Assembly (NCBI GenBank): GCA_902619495.1
Contig: CACNEM010000003.1
Span: 1 to 48,853, forward strand
Origin: an uncultured Pelagibacteraceae bacterium
GTDB lineage: Bacteria; Pseudomonadota; Alphaproteobacteria; Pelagibacterales; Pelagibacteraceae
DNA length: 48,853 bases
Reading direction: 5' to 3'
The notes beneath the pieces are model-generated. The model worked only from the letters and a program-made list of their open reading frames with translations. It was not told the DNA's origin and made no database searches. Below are positions 39,068 to 48,685 of this stretch, one piece after another; position 1 is the stretch's first letter; every line of letters starts with the position of its first letter. A program made the translations under genes and the position numbers.

Positions 39068-40357
39068 ATGAGTAAAGATTATAAAGTAAAAGATATTTCG
39101 CAAGCAGATTTTGGTAGAAAAGAAATTTCTCTCGCTGAGACCGAAATGCCTGGTCTTATTGCTCTTCGTAAGGAATACAAAGGTAAGAAACCTTTAAAGG
39201 GAGCAAAAATTTTAGGTTGTCTTCATATGACAATTCAAACAGCTGTTTTGATTGAAACTTTAGTAGAACTAGGAGCAGAGGTAAGATGGTCTTCATGTAA
39301 TATTTTTTCGACACAAGATCATGCAGCCGCAGCTATTGCGAAAGCAGGAATTCCAGTTTTTGCATGGAAAGGTGAAACCGAGGAAGAGTATTGGTGGTGT
39401 GTTAAACAAACTATTGAAGGAAAGAAAGATTGGAAACCAAATATGATTTTAGATGATGGTGGTGATCTTACTGCCTTAATGCATAAAGAATATAAAAATT
39501 TATTAAAAGATGTAAAGGGAGTTTCAGAAGAAACTACAACAGGAGTTTTAGCGCTTAAAAAAATGGAAGCTAATAAAGAACTACTAATACCTGCAATAAA
39601 TGTAAACGACTCAGTAACCAAATCTAAATTCGATAACCTTTATGGTTGTAGAGAAAGTTTAGTAGACGGAATTAAAAGAGCAACCGATGTAATGATGTCA
39701 GGTAAAGTAGCTATTGTCGCTGGATTTGGCGATGTTGGTAAAGGAAGTGCTGCTTCTTTACGTCAAGCAGGTGCAAGAGTTATGGTAACCGAGACAGACC
39801 CGATATGCGCGTTACAAGCTGCTATGGAAGGTTACGAAGTTGTTGTTATGGATGAAGCTATCAAGGATGCTGATATTGTCGTAACTGCTACAGGAAATAA
39901 AGACATAGTTACAGCTGATCATATGAGAGACATGAAAGATAGAGCAATACTTTGTAACATAGGTCATTTTGATAATGAAATTCAAGTTGAGGCATTAAAA
40001 AATTACAAATGGGATGAAATAAAACCGCAAGTGCACGAAATAGAATTACCTAGTAAAAAAAGGATCATTCTTTTAGCTGAAGGAAGACTGGTTAACTTGG
40101 GATGTGCTACAGGGCACCCAAGTTTTGTTATGAGTGCTTCATTTACAAATCAAGTAATTGCTCAAATTGAATTATGGAATAACTCAGATAAGTATGAGAA
40201 GAAAGTTTATGTACTTCCAAAACATCTTGACGAAAAAGTCGCTCTGCTTCATTTAGAAAAAGTAGGTGCAAAATTAACTAAAATGTCAAAAGAGCAAGCA
40301 GATTATATTAGCGTTAAACCATCAGGACCATTTAAACCAGATACTTACCGCTACTAA
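39068..40357 (+). CDS. ahcY: Adenosylhomocysteinase
   Basis: NAD-dependent hydrolysis of S-adenosylhomocysteine to adenosine and homocysteine, which relieves product inhibition of methyltransferases and returns homocysteine toward methionine. The 429-aa protein shows [45 protein letters not shown], and the NAD-binding [26 protein letters not shown] and the C-terminal DTYRY (family KPDHYRY) follow. Together with metK it completes the SAM cycle enzymes in the window. Confidence 0.97.
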   Translation: MSKDYKVKDISQADFGRKEISLAETEMPGLIALRKEYKGKKPLKGAKILGCLHMTIQTAVLIETLVELGAEVRWSSCNIFSTQDHAAAAIAKAGIPVFAWKGETEEEYWWCVKQTIEGKKDWKPNMILDDGGDLTALMHKEYKNLLKDVKGVSEETTTGVLALKKMEANKELLIPAINVNDSVTKSKFDNLYGCRESLVDGIKRATDVMMSGKVAIVAGFGDVGKGSAASLRQAGARVMVTETDPICALQAAMEGYEVVVMDEAIKDADIVVTATGNKDIVTADHMRDMKDRAILCNIGHFDNEIQVEALKNYKWDEIKPQVHEIELPSKKRIILLAEGRLVNLGCATGHPSFVMSASFTNQVIAQIELWNNSDKYEKKVYVLPKHLDEKVALLHLEKVGAKLTKMSKEQADYISVKPSGPFKPDTYRY

Positions 40358-40367
40358 ACAGTAGCTA

Positions 40368-40817
40368 ATGATTGTAAAATCTTTAGAACATCTCAATTCC
40401 TTGTCTCAAAAAGTTGCAGAAAAGTTATCTAAGAATGATTGTATTTTTCTAATAGGTGAAATCGGGGTAGGAAAAACTACCTTTGCAAGATATTTGATAA
40501 ATTATTTACAAGAAAAAAATGGAGAAAAGATTACAGAAGTACTTAGCCCTACTTTTAACCTTCTTTATGAATATGACTTAAAGGGAATTAAGATTATGCA
40601 TTATGATCTCTACAGAATAAGAGATGAAAAAGAATTAAAGCAACTAGGTATTTTTTTAGATAATCAAGACACTATTAAGATTATCGAATGGCCTCAACTC
40701 ATAAATATTCCACTATCTGATAAGTTAGAAATACATTTAGATTATGTTAAAAATGAAAAAGAGAGAGAGATAAAATTTATAGGCTCAGGTAAATGGAAAA
40801 CTTTAAATGAATTATAA
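40368..40817 (+). CDS. tsaE: tRNA N6-threonylcarbamoyladenosine synthesis ATPase TsaE
   Basis: ATPase partner of TsaB/TsaD in making t6A37 on ANN-decoding tRNAs. The 149-aa protein has the P-loop GEIGVGKTTFARYLI, the conserved SPTFNLLYEYDLKG and HYDLYRI stretches, and IIEWPQLI. The length is typical. It ends inside the start of the following kinase gene (11-base overlap). tsaE-amgK-murU is a recurrent alphaproteobacterial trio. Confidence 0.94.
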   Translation: MIVKSLEHLNSLSQKVAEKLSKNDCIFLIGEIGVGKTTFARYLINYLQEKNGEKITEVLSPTFNLLYEYDLKGIKIMHYDLYRIRDEKELKQLGIFLDNQDTIKIIEWPQLINIPLSDKLEIHLDYVKNEKEREIKFIGSGKWKTLNEL

Positions 40818-41769
40818 AATTAAAAAAATTTCAGGAGACGCATCATTTAGAGAATTTTACAGATTGCAAAAAGGAAAGAATACATCAATTATAATTCAAG
40901 CTAAAAAAGAAAAATTTAAAAATTTGATAACCTATATTGCCGTCAACAAAATTTTAGAAAAATATAAAATATATGCTCCAAAGTTGATAACTAATCATTA
41001 TGAGTACAATATTATTGAGATTACTGATTTGGGACAAAAGTCTTTTTACGACTCAATTATAAAAAAAAAAAATAAATTTACCGATTACAAAAATCTCATT
41101 AAGATTATTATAAAACTACAAAATATAAAGTTACAACGAAAATATCATTTAGGGAAATTCAAAATTAATTTTCAAAATTATTCAATTAAAAATCTTCATA
41201 AAGAATCCGATCTTTTTTTTGATTGGTATTTAAAGTATTGCTTCAAAAGCCCAAATCTGAAAAAGATTAAAAATATTCTTAAAAAAGAATTGACAAAAAT
41301 ATATAAAAAACTTTATTTCCAAAATAATACTTTTGTACATAGAGATTTTCATGCATCAAATATAATGGTCAATAAAAATAAACTTGGTTTGATCGATAGT
41401 CAGGATGCGATAATTGGAAATCCATTATATGATGTTGCTTCATTAATTGATGATGTAAGAATAAAACTACCTTCAAATTTACAAGAAAGATTATTAAATT
41501 TTTATTATTACAAATCAAAATTAAAAAAAGAGGAATATAAAAATATAAAAAATGATTTTGAAATATTATCAGTTCAAAGAAATTTAAAAATTCTTGGAAT
41601 ATTTGTAAGGCTTTTTAAAAGAGATGGTAAATCTAATTATCTAAAATATTTACCCTATACTTGGAGTTTAATTGAGAGACGTCTCAAAAATCCTGTTTTC
41701 AAGAACCTGAACTTCTTATTTAAAAAACATCTAAAAATAAAAAAATTGAAAAAAATAAATAATTTATGA
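40807..41769 (+). CDS. amgK: AmgK-like aminoglycoside-phosphotransferase-family sugar kinase
   Basis: A 320-aa kinase-like protein with SGDASFREFYRL at the N-terminus, FVHRDFHASNIMV (catalytic loop) and GLIDSQDAIIGNPLYDVASLIDD (metal-binding loop). These features and the adjoining MurU-like gene fit AmgK, which phosphorylates N-acetylmuramic acid or N-acetylglucosamine at C1 in cell-wall recycling. The C-terminal part is very lysine-rich. Start and stop both overlap neighbours (11 and 4 bases). The pathway role is inferred from the pair, not shown by residues unique to AmgK. Confidence 0.78.
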   Translation: MNYKIKKISGDASFREFYRLQKGKNTSIIIQAKKEKFKNLITYIAVNKILEKYKIYAPKLITNHYEYNIIEITDLGQKSFYDSIIKKKNKFTDYKNLIKIIIKLQNIKLQRKYHLGKFKINFQNYSIKNLHKESDLFFDWYLKYCFKSPNLKKIKNILKKELTKIYKKLYFQNNTFVHRDFHASNIMVNKNKLGLIDSQDAIIGNPLYDVASLIDDVRIKLPSNLQERLLNFYYYKSKLKKEEYKNIKNDFEILSVQRNLKILGIFVRLFKRDGKSNYLKYLPYTWSLIERRLKNPVFKNLNFLFKKHLKIKKLKKINNL

Positions 41770-42464
41770 AAATAAAACACGGGATGATATTAACTGCTGG
41801 CTTAGGAAAAAGAATGCAACCTCTTACTAATAAAAAGCCAAAACCATTATTAGAGATAGGAGGCAGCACTCTCCTTGAGAGAGCAATTAATCTATTAATT
41901 AATCATGGTGTAGAAGAGATTACTGTTAACGTCCATCATCTTGCCAATCAAATTGAAAAATTTATCTCAGATTTTACATCAGAGGTTAAATTTAAAATAT
42001 CAAATGAAAAAGATTTATTATTAGATACTGGTGGTGGAGTGAAAAAGGGAACAAAAGAATTTAGAGATAATCCCTTTTTTGTAATCAATCCAGATACCCT
42101 TTGGAGTAATAAATATTCTAAAGAAGTACAATCTTTAGAAAAAGAGTATTTTACAAATAAAAGACCTTGTTTATTACTCGTTAGAAAAGAATTATCTTTG
42201 GATAATTCTTTCAAGGGTGACTTTAATTTAAACAATAATTTAATTTCTAAAGATGATCAGAACCAATATATTTTCACTGGTCTTCAAATAATGAAAAATG
42301 ATCATTTAGCATTTTTTAATAAAAATATTTTTTCTATGAATGAAGTTTGGACAAAATTAATAAATGAAAACAATCTTGGTGGATTGGAAAGTAATCAAAA
42401 ATTTTACCATCTAAACACTATAGAAATGTTTGAAAAAATATCTTCATTAAGTTCTATTGATTAA
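41766..42464 (+). CDS. murU: MurU-like nucleotidyltransferase
   Basis: A 232-aa sugar-1-phosphate nucleotidyltransferase with the family start MILTAGLGKRMQPLTNKKPKPLLEIGG. VNVHHLANQIEKFI, DTGGGVKKG and FVINPDTLW follow. MurU joins UTP to N-acetylmuramate-1-phosphate, bypassing de novo UDP-MurNAc synthesis; older annotations call such proteins mannose-1-phosphate guanylyltransferase. Overlap with the AmgK-like gene favours MurU. Its 3' end overlaps the convergent gpmA by 11 bases. Confidence 0.78.
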   Translation: MKIKHGMILTAGLGKRMQPLTNKKPKPLLEIGGSTLLERAINLLINHGVEEITVNVHHLANQIEKFISDFTSEVKFKISNEKDLLLDTGGGVKKGTKEFRDNPFFVINPDTLWSNKYSKEVQSLEKEYFTNKRPCLLLVRKELSLDNSFKGDFNLNNNLISKDDQNQYIFTGLQIMKNDHLAFFNKNIFSMNEVWTKLINENNLGGLESNQKFYHLNTIEMFEKISSLSSID

Positions 42465-43173
42465 AAATAATATTTTTTGCCCTAGAATCATCTAGATAAT
42501 AATATTTTTGAATTTTTAATTGATTATCAAATTCTATTATTAGTGGATTTCCTGTTGGAATTTCTAGTTCGTTAATCTTCGTATCTGAAATCTTAAAAAG
42601 ATATTTACACAATGCTCTTAATGAATTCCCATGAGCCGATATCAAAATATTTTTTCCATTTTTCAAATTCTTATTTATTTCAATATCATAATAAGGGATT
42701 ACTCTTTCGTAAGTACTCTTTAAAGATTCAGTGAAAGGAATTTTATTTTGAGGAATTCCACCGTTTAAAGGACTAAAATTTTCAAGGTAATTACTATCTT
42801 CAGCCATGAGAGGTGGTGAAACGTCCCAAGATCTTCTATATTTTTTAAATTGTTCTTCACCTATTTTTTTCTTTGTTTCCTCTTTGTTTAAACCAGTTAA
42901 TGACCCATAATGTCTCTCATTTAATTCCCAGGCAGTATTAAACTTCATAGGTAAATTTAGAATTTTTAAGATAATCGTGAGTGTTTCAATTGCTCTTTTA
43001 AGATAAGAGGTATAACTAATATCAATTTTAATATTCAATTTTCTAATTAACTCACCTGACTTTTTAGCTTCCTCTTTACCTTTCTCTGAAAGATCAACAT
43101 CTACCCAGCCCGTAAATCTATTTTCGGCATTCCAGGTACTCTGGCCATGTCTTGTTAAGATTAGTTTACTCAT
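42454..43173 (-). CDS. gpmA: 2,3-bisphosphoglycerate-dependent phosphoglycerate mutase
   Basis: Interconverts 3- and 2-phosphoglycerate in glycolysis and gluconeogenesis. The 239-aa protein starts KLILTRHGQSTWNAENRFTG with the phospho-histidine. It has the partner regions WELNERHYGSLTGLNK, YRRSWDVSPP and LISAHGNSLRALCKYL with the second histidine. Length and motifs match the cofactor-dependent family, not the metal-dependent GpmI. It stands alone between two plus-strand groups, overlapping murU and leaving 40 bases to the VanZ-like gene. Confidence 0.94.
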   Translation of the reverse strand: MSKLILTRHGQSTWNAENRFTGWVDVDLSEKGKEEAKKSGELIRKLNIKIDISYTSYLKRAIETLTIILKILNLPMKFNTAWELNERHYGSLTGLNKEETKKKIGEEQFKKYRRSWDVSPPLMAEDSNYLENFSPLNGGIPQNKIPFTESLKSTYERVIPYYDIEINKNLKNGKNILISAHGNSLRALCKYLFKISDTKINELEIPTGNPLIIEFDNQLKIQKYYYLDDSRAKNIIFNQ

Positions 43174-43213
43174 ATAAGTTAATTAAGTTATTATGTACTA
43201 TATAAAAATCTAA

Positions 43214-43606
43214 ATGAAAAATATTTTCTTCTCTACTACAAAATATTTATTCTTTTTTTCATTTATAATTCTATTAATTCTTTATTTGTTCCCAGGAAGT
43301 CTAATTGGTTATTTTTTATACGGTAATTTGGGAAAACAACCTGATTTTATTTCAAATCCAATAGGTACCTCTATTAATCATTTAGTATTCTTTTTTTATT
43401 TAAGTATTCTAGGTTTTATATTTCGAAGCAATCAAAGAAAATTTATTAATAGCTTTTCTTTTTTATTTTTAATTTCAATAATTTTAGAATTATTGCATTA
43501 TTTCATTCCTAATAGAGCATTTGAACTCAATGATTTATACGCAAATAGCTCGGGAGTATTATTGGCTTATTTAATATTTAAACTTTTTAGTAAAACTAGG
43601 AACTAA
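43214..43606 (+). CDS. VanZ-like family membrane protein
   Basis: A 130-aa hydrophobic protein with about four membrane segments. The VanZ-family signature is near its end (LLHYFIPNRAFELNDLYANS, then SGVLLAYLIFKLF), with the conserved Arg and the Asp/Asn pair. The family is widespread and mostly without known function outside teicoplanin resistance. It ends immediately before the next ATG, so it is probably co-transcribed with the nuclease gene. Confidence 0.75.
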   Translation: MKNIFFSTTKYLFFFSFIILLILYLFPGSLIGYFLYGNLGKQPDFISNPIGTSINHLVFFFYLSILGFIFRSNQRKFINSFSFLFLISIILELLHYFIPNRAFELNDLYANSSGVLLAYLIFKLFSKTRN

Positions 43607-44104
43607 ATGCCTTTGTATATTTTAATTTTATTTTTGACTTTTTTCTCTAATACGGTAGCAGAAGAAATATCTGGTGTTCCAAAAATCGTAGATGGAGATA
43701 CTGTTCATATAAATGATAAAAAATTTAGACTAGAAGGTATAGATGCCCCAGAAATGAGACAACAATGTAAAAAAGAGTCTTTAAAAATTTCATCTATAAT
43801 TGGTTTCACATTTTACAAAGATTATAGCTGTGGAAAAGTTTCCAAAGAAAAATTAATAAACAAAATTCATGGATCAAAAATAAAATGTATATTTACAACT
43901 AAAGACAAGTACAAAAGATATATTGCTACATGTTACAAGGAAAAAATAAACCTTAATCAGTGGATGGTAAGAAATGGATACGCAATAGCATATAGAAGAT
44001 ACTCAAAAAAATATGTTCCAGATGAGGATTTTGCTAAAGAAAACAAATTAGGATTATGGCAAGGGAAGTTTATGAGTCCAGAAAAATGGAGAAAGCTTAA
44101 CTAA
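43607..44104 (+). CDS. Secreted thermonuclease-family (SNase-like) nuclease
   Basis: A 165-aa protein with a signal peptide (MPLYILILFLTFFSNTVAEE, cleavage likely near VAEE) and one staphylococcal-nuclease fold. It contains KIVDGDTVHI (metal Asp region), FRLEGIDAPEMRQ (Arg) and KYKRYIATCY (second Arg), then YRRYSKKY and GLWQGKF. It should cut nucleic acid in the periplasm or outside the cell, perhaps for nutrient recovery. It starts on the base after the VanZ-like gene. Confidence 0.82.
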   Translation: MPLYILILFLTFFSNTVAEEISGVPKIVDGDTVHINDKKFRLEGIDAPEMRQQCKKESLKISSIIGFTFYKDYSCGKVSKEKLINKIHGSKIKCIFTTKDKYKRYIATCYKEKINLNQWMVRNGYAIAYRRYSKKYVPDEDFAKENKLGLWQGKFMSPEKWRKLN

Positions 44105-44124
44105 TTTTTAGTATAAATCACTAA

Positions 44125-44724
44125 GTGATTCTTTTTAAAAAAATAATATTTGTTTTAATTTTTTTTATTTTAGGTGCATGTTCGTCAATTCCGAAAAATA
44201 CTCAAAATAGTTGTGCTATCTTTGAAGAGAGATATTTGTGGTACAAACATTCTAAGGCTTCCTATGAAAAATGGGGAGCACCTATTCATTTACAATTAGC
44301 TTTCGTAAAAAAAGAAAGTGATTTTAATTGGCTCGCAAAACCCCCAAGGAAGAAATTATTTAAAGTAATACCATTTAAAAGACCTTCATCTTCATTTGGA
44401 TACTCTCAAGCCGTGAAGGGAACCTGGGAACAATACAAGAGGGAAACAAATAATCCTCTTGCAACAAGAGCAAGATTTAAAGACTCAGTAGATTTTATAG
44501 GGTGGTATATTCATAAAACAAATAAAATATTGAAAATTTCAAAAAAAGATCCTTATCGGCAGTATTTAGCCTATTATAAGGGTTGGGGAGATTATAAAAA
44601 TTATTCAAAAGATAAAAAAGCTATAATATATGCAAAGTCTGTGAAGGATATGGCAAGCAAATATAGAAAACAATTAACGCTTTGCAAAAAAAATCTAGAT
44701 AAAAACAAATATATTATTTTTTAA
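44125..44724 (+). CDS. Lipoprotein with lytic transglycosylase-like (SLT) domain
   Basis: A 199-aa protein with a lipobox (FFILGACSS; Cys about residue 19), so it is probably an Lnt-processed lipoprotein. The rest fits a lysozyme-like transglycosylase: FVKKESDFNW with the candidate catalytic Glu, and SSSFGYSQAVKGTWEQYK. DSVDFIGWYIHKTNKI and YLAYYKGWGDYKN follow. It would cut peptidoglycan in the periplasm, which fits the AmgK/MurU recycling genes nearby. The start is GTG at 44125; no in-frame ATG precedes the signal sequence. Its 3' end overlaps the RND gene by 11 bases. Confidence 0.75.
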   Translation: MILFKKIIFVLIFFILGACSSIPKNTQNSCAIFEERYLWYKHSKASYEKWGAPIHLQLAFVKKESDFNWLAKPPRKKLFKVIPFKRPSSSFGYSQAVKGTWEQYKRETNNPLATRARFKDSVDFIGWYIHKTNKILKISKKDPYRQYLAYYKGWGDYKNYSKDKKAIIYAKSVKDMASKYRKQLTLCKKNLDKNKYIIF

Positions 44725-47700
44725 GCTGTTTCTGTAACTCAATTTCAACAGCATCAATCCTCTTGGTTCCTCTTCCAACAATTGTATAAACAGTAGGAAT
44801 TACGTAGAGAGTAAAAAAAGTTGAGAATAACATTCCACCAAATATTGTTATACCAACAGTTAATCGACTTGCAGCACCAGGTCCAGTTCCAAGAATAAGC
44901 GGTAAAACTCCAATAATTGTTGAGATACTTGTCATTAGAATAGGTCTAAGCCTTATAGCGGCAGCTTCAAATACAGCAACTTCTAAATTTTTTCCTTCCT
45001 TCCTTAATTGATTTGCAAATTCTACAATTAGGATACCGTTTTTAGCTGAGAGACCGATCAAAATGATTAACGCTATCTGACTATAAACATTCAATGAAGA
45101 ACCAACTACTAGTAAACCAATTAATCCGCCAAGAATAGCCATAGGTACAGTTAACATAATAGTCAGTGGATGCCTCCAGCTTTCAAATTGGGCACTCATG
45201 GCAAGGTATGCAGTAATTAATGCTAAAGCAAATATTACATAAAGTTCAGTGTTAGTTTTTTTATACTCTTCACTTTCGCCTTTATAAGCAATTTTTGCTT
45301 GAGGTGTATTTTGTTCTACAACACCTACCAAAAACTTTAGAGCCTCATCAAGCGAATAGTCTCCAACAAGTCTTGCCGAGATAGTAACTGCTTTTTGTCT
45401 ATTGTATCTTGCTAAGAATGGTGACTGTCCCTCTTCATCGTATGCAACTAAGTTTGACACAGATACAAGCTTTCCATTGTTTTTAGATCTCACAAAAACT
45501 TTACTTATACTATCTGGTTCTTGTCTATCTTTGATATCACCTTGCAAAATTATAGAATATTCTTTTCCATCTCTTGTAAAGTTTGTAACTCTTTTTGAAC
45601 CAAAAATTGTTTCTATAGTTTTTCCAATATCTTCTGTAGAAACTCCTAGATCAGCAGCTTTTTTTTGATCTATCTTTACGTTTAATTGAGGTTTGTTCAG
45701 ATCAAAGTCATCTTGAATAGAAGTAAGACCAGGATTTTTTCTTGCTTCTTTTTTAATTATCTCTTTCCACTCAATCAATTGTTCATATGTATTACCCAAA
45801 ACAACAAATTGAACTGGACTTTCTATTCCGCCAGTCCTTATTCCTTGAGGCATTATTGGAAAAGCTAAAACACCCGGCACTCTCGCAATTTTTCCAAAAG
45901 ACTCCCTCATTATCTCTACTCCATGACGATCTCTTTTAGCCCAAGGTTCTAAAAGAACAATTATAAAACCACTATTTACTTGTTTAGCTGACTTCCCAAA
46001 ACCTGGAACTCGCATGATTAATTTTCTATATTCACCTTTACCTACGCTTGGAAGTAACAATTCCTCAATTTCTTCTGCTCTATCTTTGGTAAAATTAAAA
46101 CCAGATCCTTGTGGAGCTTTTACAATTACAAAAAATGCTCCCCTATCTTCAGGAGCAATTAATTCTTTCTTGGCGAAATTAAAAAAAAATATTGTTAATA
46201 CGAGAGTACCTAATAAAAAAATAGTTATTGTTTTTCTTTTCTTTATCCAATTCAATAGTGAAACTTTATAAAGATAAGTGAGATCTTTTAAAAATTTCTC
46301 AAATTTTAAAACAATCTTTGATTTTTGCATGTCTTTTTGCAAAAATTTACTAGCCAACATTGGACTTAATGATAATGCAACAAAGCTAGAAATAATCACA
46401 GCCGATGCAAGAGTAATTGCTGTTTGAGTAAAAAGTACTCCTGTAATTCCTTTAATAAAAATTAGAGGCACAAATACTGCTACTAACACAACAGTTGTAG
46501 CTATTATTGCAAACGATACCTGCTTAGCACCTTTGTAAGCTGCAACTAAAGGTGTATCTCCTAACTCTATTCTTCTCACTATATTTTCAAGCATCACGAT
46601 GGCATCATCAACAACAATACCAATAGCTAGTACTAAGGCCATCAAAGTAAAAAGATTAATTGAAAAATCAAAAATATAAATTGATAAAAAAGTAGAGATT
46701 AATGAAACAGGCAAAGCTATTAAAGGGACAACTAAAGCTCTTAGGTTGCCGAGAAATAAATATATTATAATAGTCACTAATATTAATGCAATAATAAGCG
46801 TTTTATAAACTTCTTTAATAGCAGATTTTATATAATTACTTCTATCAAATGAAACTTCTAAGGTAGTTCCTGGTGGCAAGCTTGGTTTAAGTTCTTTTAT
46901 TTTTTTTTTTATCCCATTTGCTACCGCAATGGTGTTTGCATCAGATTGTTGATATATCCCTATACCAACAACTTGTTTTCCGTTTCCTTTAAAAAGAGTT
47001 CTTGTTGACTCAGCTCCTAATTCGATTCTTGAAACATCTGACAAGGTTATGATCGAACCGTCCTTAGCTCTTTTTAGAGGTAGATTTTTATAATTTTCAA
47101 CTTCTTTATAAGCTTTATCCAGTTTTATAGTTAGATCGATATCTCTTGATTCAATTCGTCCAGCTGGGAACTCGGTATTTTCTTGTCTGAGAATTGTCTC
47201 AACTTCTTGAGTAGTAAGATCTCTTGCAGCTAAAGCTATTGGATCTAACCAAACTCTTAGTGAGAGCTCTCTTTGACCACCAAGGCGAACTCTGCCTACG
47301 CCATCAACAGTAGAGAAAGTATCAGTTAAATATCTATCGGCGTAATCAGTTAATTCTAAATCAGTCATCGTTTCAGAGTTGAATGATAACCACATAGTAG
47401 TTCTCATACCTGCACTTTGTTTAAAAATTTCAGGCTGTTCCGCGCCCTCTGGTAAATTATCAAGTACTCTAGAAACAGAGCTTCTTACATCGTTAGCAAC
47501 ATCATCTAAGTCTAAACTTGTCTCAAATGTAAGTGTAATTCTTGAACTTTCATCCTCACTAAACGAGTCTATCGTTTCTAGTCCGGGTGTGCCCCCAACA
47601 AAGTCCTCAATTTTTTGAGTTATTTGAGTATCAACAATTTCTGCCGATGCACCTCTATACTCGGTTTGAATAGTTACCACAGGAGGCTGCACATCAGGTA

Positions 47701-47809
47701 GTTCATCAGTTGGAATTTCTTGAAAAGTTACAAGACCAAATATCACTAATACCAAGCTCATTACTGAAGCTACAACAGGTCTTTTGATAGATAGGTCTGT
47801 TAAAAACAT
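44714..47809 (-). CDS. RND-family (HAE1/AcrB-like) efflux permease
   Basis: Inner-membrane proton-driven pump subunit. The 1031-aa protein has the usual duplicated plan: a first membrane helix, a large periplasmic loop (DELPDVQPPVVTIQTEYRGA), helices 2-6, a second helix-loop-helices half, and a C-terminal short tail. The proton-relay Asp pair is in GIVVDDAIVMLENIV in helix 4. The conserved FFNFAKKELIAPEDRGAF and IGLSAKNGILIVEFANQLR are present. The start is directly preceded by the adaptor gene. No outer-membrane channel gene is seen. The substrate is unknown; lipids, toxic metabolites or metal-free organic compounds are possible. Confidence 0.93.
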   Translation of the reverse strand: MFLTDLSIKRPVVASVMSLVLVIFGLVTFQEIPTDELPDVQPPVVTIQTEYRGASAEIVDTQITQKIEDFVGGTPGLETIDSFSEDESSRITLTFETSLDLDDVANDVRSSVSRVLDNLPEGAEQPEIFKQSAGMRTTMWLSFNSETMTDLELTDYADRYLTDTFSTVDGVGRVRLGGQRELSLRVWLDPIALAARDLTTQEVETILRQENTEFPAGRIESRDIDLTIKLDKAYKEVENYKNLPLKRAKDGSIITLSDVSRIELGAESTRTLFKGNGKQVVGIGIYQQSDANTIAVANGIKKKIKELKPSLPPGTTLEVSFDRSNYIKSAIKEVYKTLIIALILVTIIIYLFLGNLRALVVPLIALPVSLISTFLSIYIFDFSINLFTLMALVLAIGIVVDDAIVMLENIVRRIELGDTPLVAAYKGAKQVSFAIIATTVVLVAVFVPLIFIKGITGVLFTQTAITLASAVIISSFVALSLSPMLASKFLQKDMQKSKIVLKFEKFLKDLTYLYKVSLLNWIKKRKTITIFLLGTLVLTIFFFNFAKKELIAPEDRGAFFVIVKAPQGSGFNFTKDRAEEIEELLLPSVGKGEYRKLIMRVPGFGKSAKQVNSGFIIVLLEPWAKRDRHGVEIMRESFGKIARVPGVLAFPIMPQGIRTGGIESPVQFVVLGNTYEQLIEWKEIIKKEARKNPGLTSIQDDFDLNKPQLNVKIDQKKAADLGVSTEDIGKTIETIFGSKRVTNFTRDGKEYSIILQGDIKDRQEPDSISKVFVRSKNNGKLVSVSNLVAYDEEGQSPFLARYNRQKAVTISARLVGDYSLDEALKFLVGVVEQNTPQAKIAYKGESEEYKKTNTELYVIFALALITAYLAMSAQFESWRHPLTIMLTVPMAILGGLIGLLVVGSSLNVYSQIALIILIGLSAKNGILIVEFANQLRKEGKNLEVAVFEAAAIRLRPILMTSISTIIGVLPLILGTGPGAASRLTVGITIFGGMLFSTFFTLYVIPTVYTIVGRGTKRIDAVEIELQKQLKK

Positions 47810-48682
47810 TTAATTTCTTGGATTTATAATTTTGATTTTAGCATTATTTCTTACTTTTGAGACACCTTCTGTAATAACAAGATCGCCTTCATTTATTCCT
47901 GATACAACAGAAACTTTTCCAAAATTTCTTTTACCAATTTCAATGTTTTTTTTTTCAGCAGTTTCGTCTTTTACTGTGTAAACAAAAGCTGTACTACCTT
48001 GAATCGTGACAGCACTTTCAGGAACACCAATTTGGTTAATTTCATCATATATAACTTTTACTGTCATTAATTGCCCTGGAATAATATCAAAATTAGAATT
48101 ATCGACTATAACTCTTGATAAAATCGATCTAGTAGAAGGATCTATTCTTGAGCTAATTGTTTGAATTTTCCCCTTAAAAGCTTTCTCAAATGCTGAACTT
48201 GTTATTACTGTTTTTAATCCTGGTTTTAGTATACTTACATAATTCTCTGGAACTTTTATATCTATAACTATTTTTTTTAAATCATCTAAAGTTACTATTA
48301 AGCTCTCTGAACCCAAAACTCCCTGAGCTATTTCTCTTTTCCCCAATTTACCCGCAAAATCTGCAATAACCTCTTCTCCACTTTTAAGCCTAAGGATTAT
48401 TTCACCTTTTTTTACAAATCTATTATCAACATTTAATTTTCCTGCAACTTCATCAGTTTTTATTCTATAAGTTTTTGAATTTTGCGCAATCGCTGTCCCA
48501 AAAGTTTCTATACTTTTGTAAAATAATGATTTTTCAACTTGCTCTACGATTACACCTGGCGCAGGCCTCACACTGAATTTTTTTTTAAAGTGCAAACCAA
48601 TAAAATGCCTTGCAGCAATAATTGCAAAAATAGCAATAAAGAAAATAATTAAAAAAACTTTTAATTTTGACGGTGTTTTCAT
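47810..48682 (-). CDS. RND efflux periplasmic adaptor (HlyD/AcrA-like membrane fusion protein)
   Basis: A 290-aa protein anchored by an N-terminal helix (VFLIIFFIAIFAIIAARHFIG). It has barrel-sandwich/lipoyl elements (TDEVAGKLNVDNRFVKKGEIIL and the second half VIADFAGKLGKREIAQGVLG), a beta-barrel (VPENYVSILKPG), and a membrane-proximal domain (IGVPESAVTIQGSTAFVYTV, GINEGDLVITEG). It is shorter than AcrA (about 370 aa) because almost no coiled-coil hairpin separates the lipoyl halves. Its stop abuts the RND permease start, so the two form one transporter unit. Confidence 0.9.
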   Translation of the reverse strand: MKTPSKLKVFLIIFFIAIFAIIAARHFIGLHFKKKFSVRPAPGVIVEQVEKSLFYKSIETFGTAIAQNSKTYRIKTDEVAGKLNVDNRFVKKGEIILRLKSGEEVIADFAGKLGKREIAQGVLGSESLIVTLDDLKKIVIDIKVPENYVSILKPGLKTVITSSAFEKAFKGKIQTISSRIDPSTRSILSRVIVDNSNFDIIPGQLMTVKVIYDEINQIGVPESAVTIQGSTAFVYTVKDETAEKKNIEIGKRNFGKVSVVSGINEGDLVITEGVSKVRNNAKIKIINPRN

Positions 48683-48685
48683 TTT

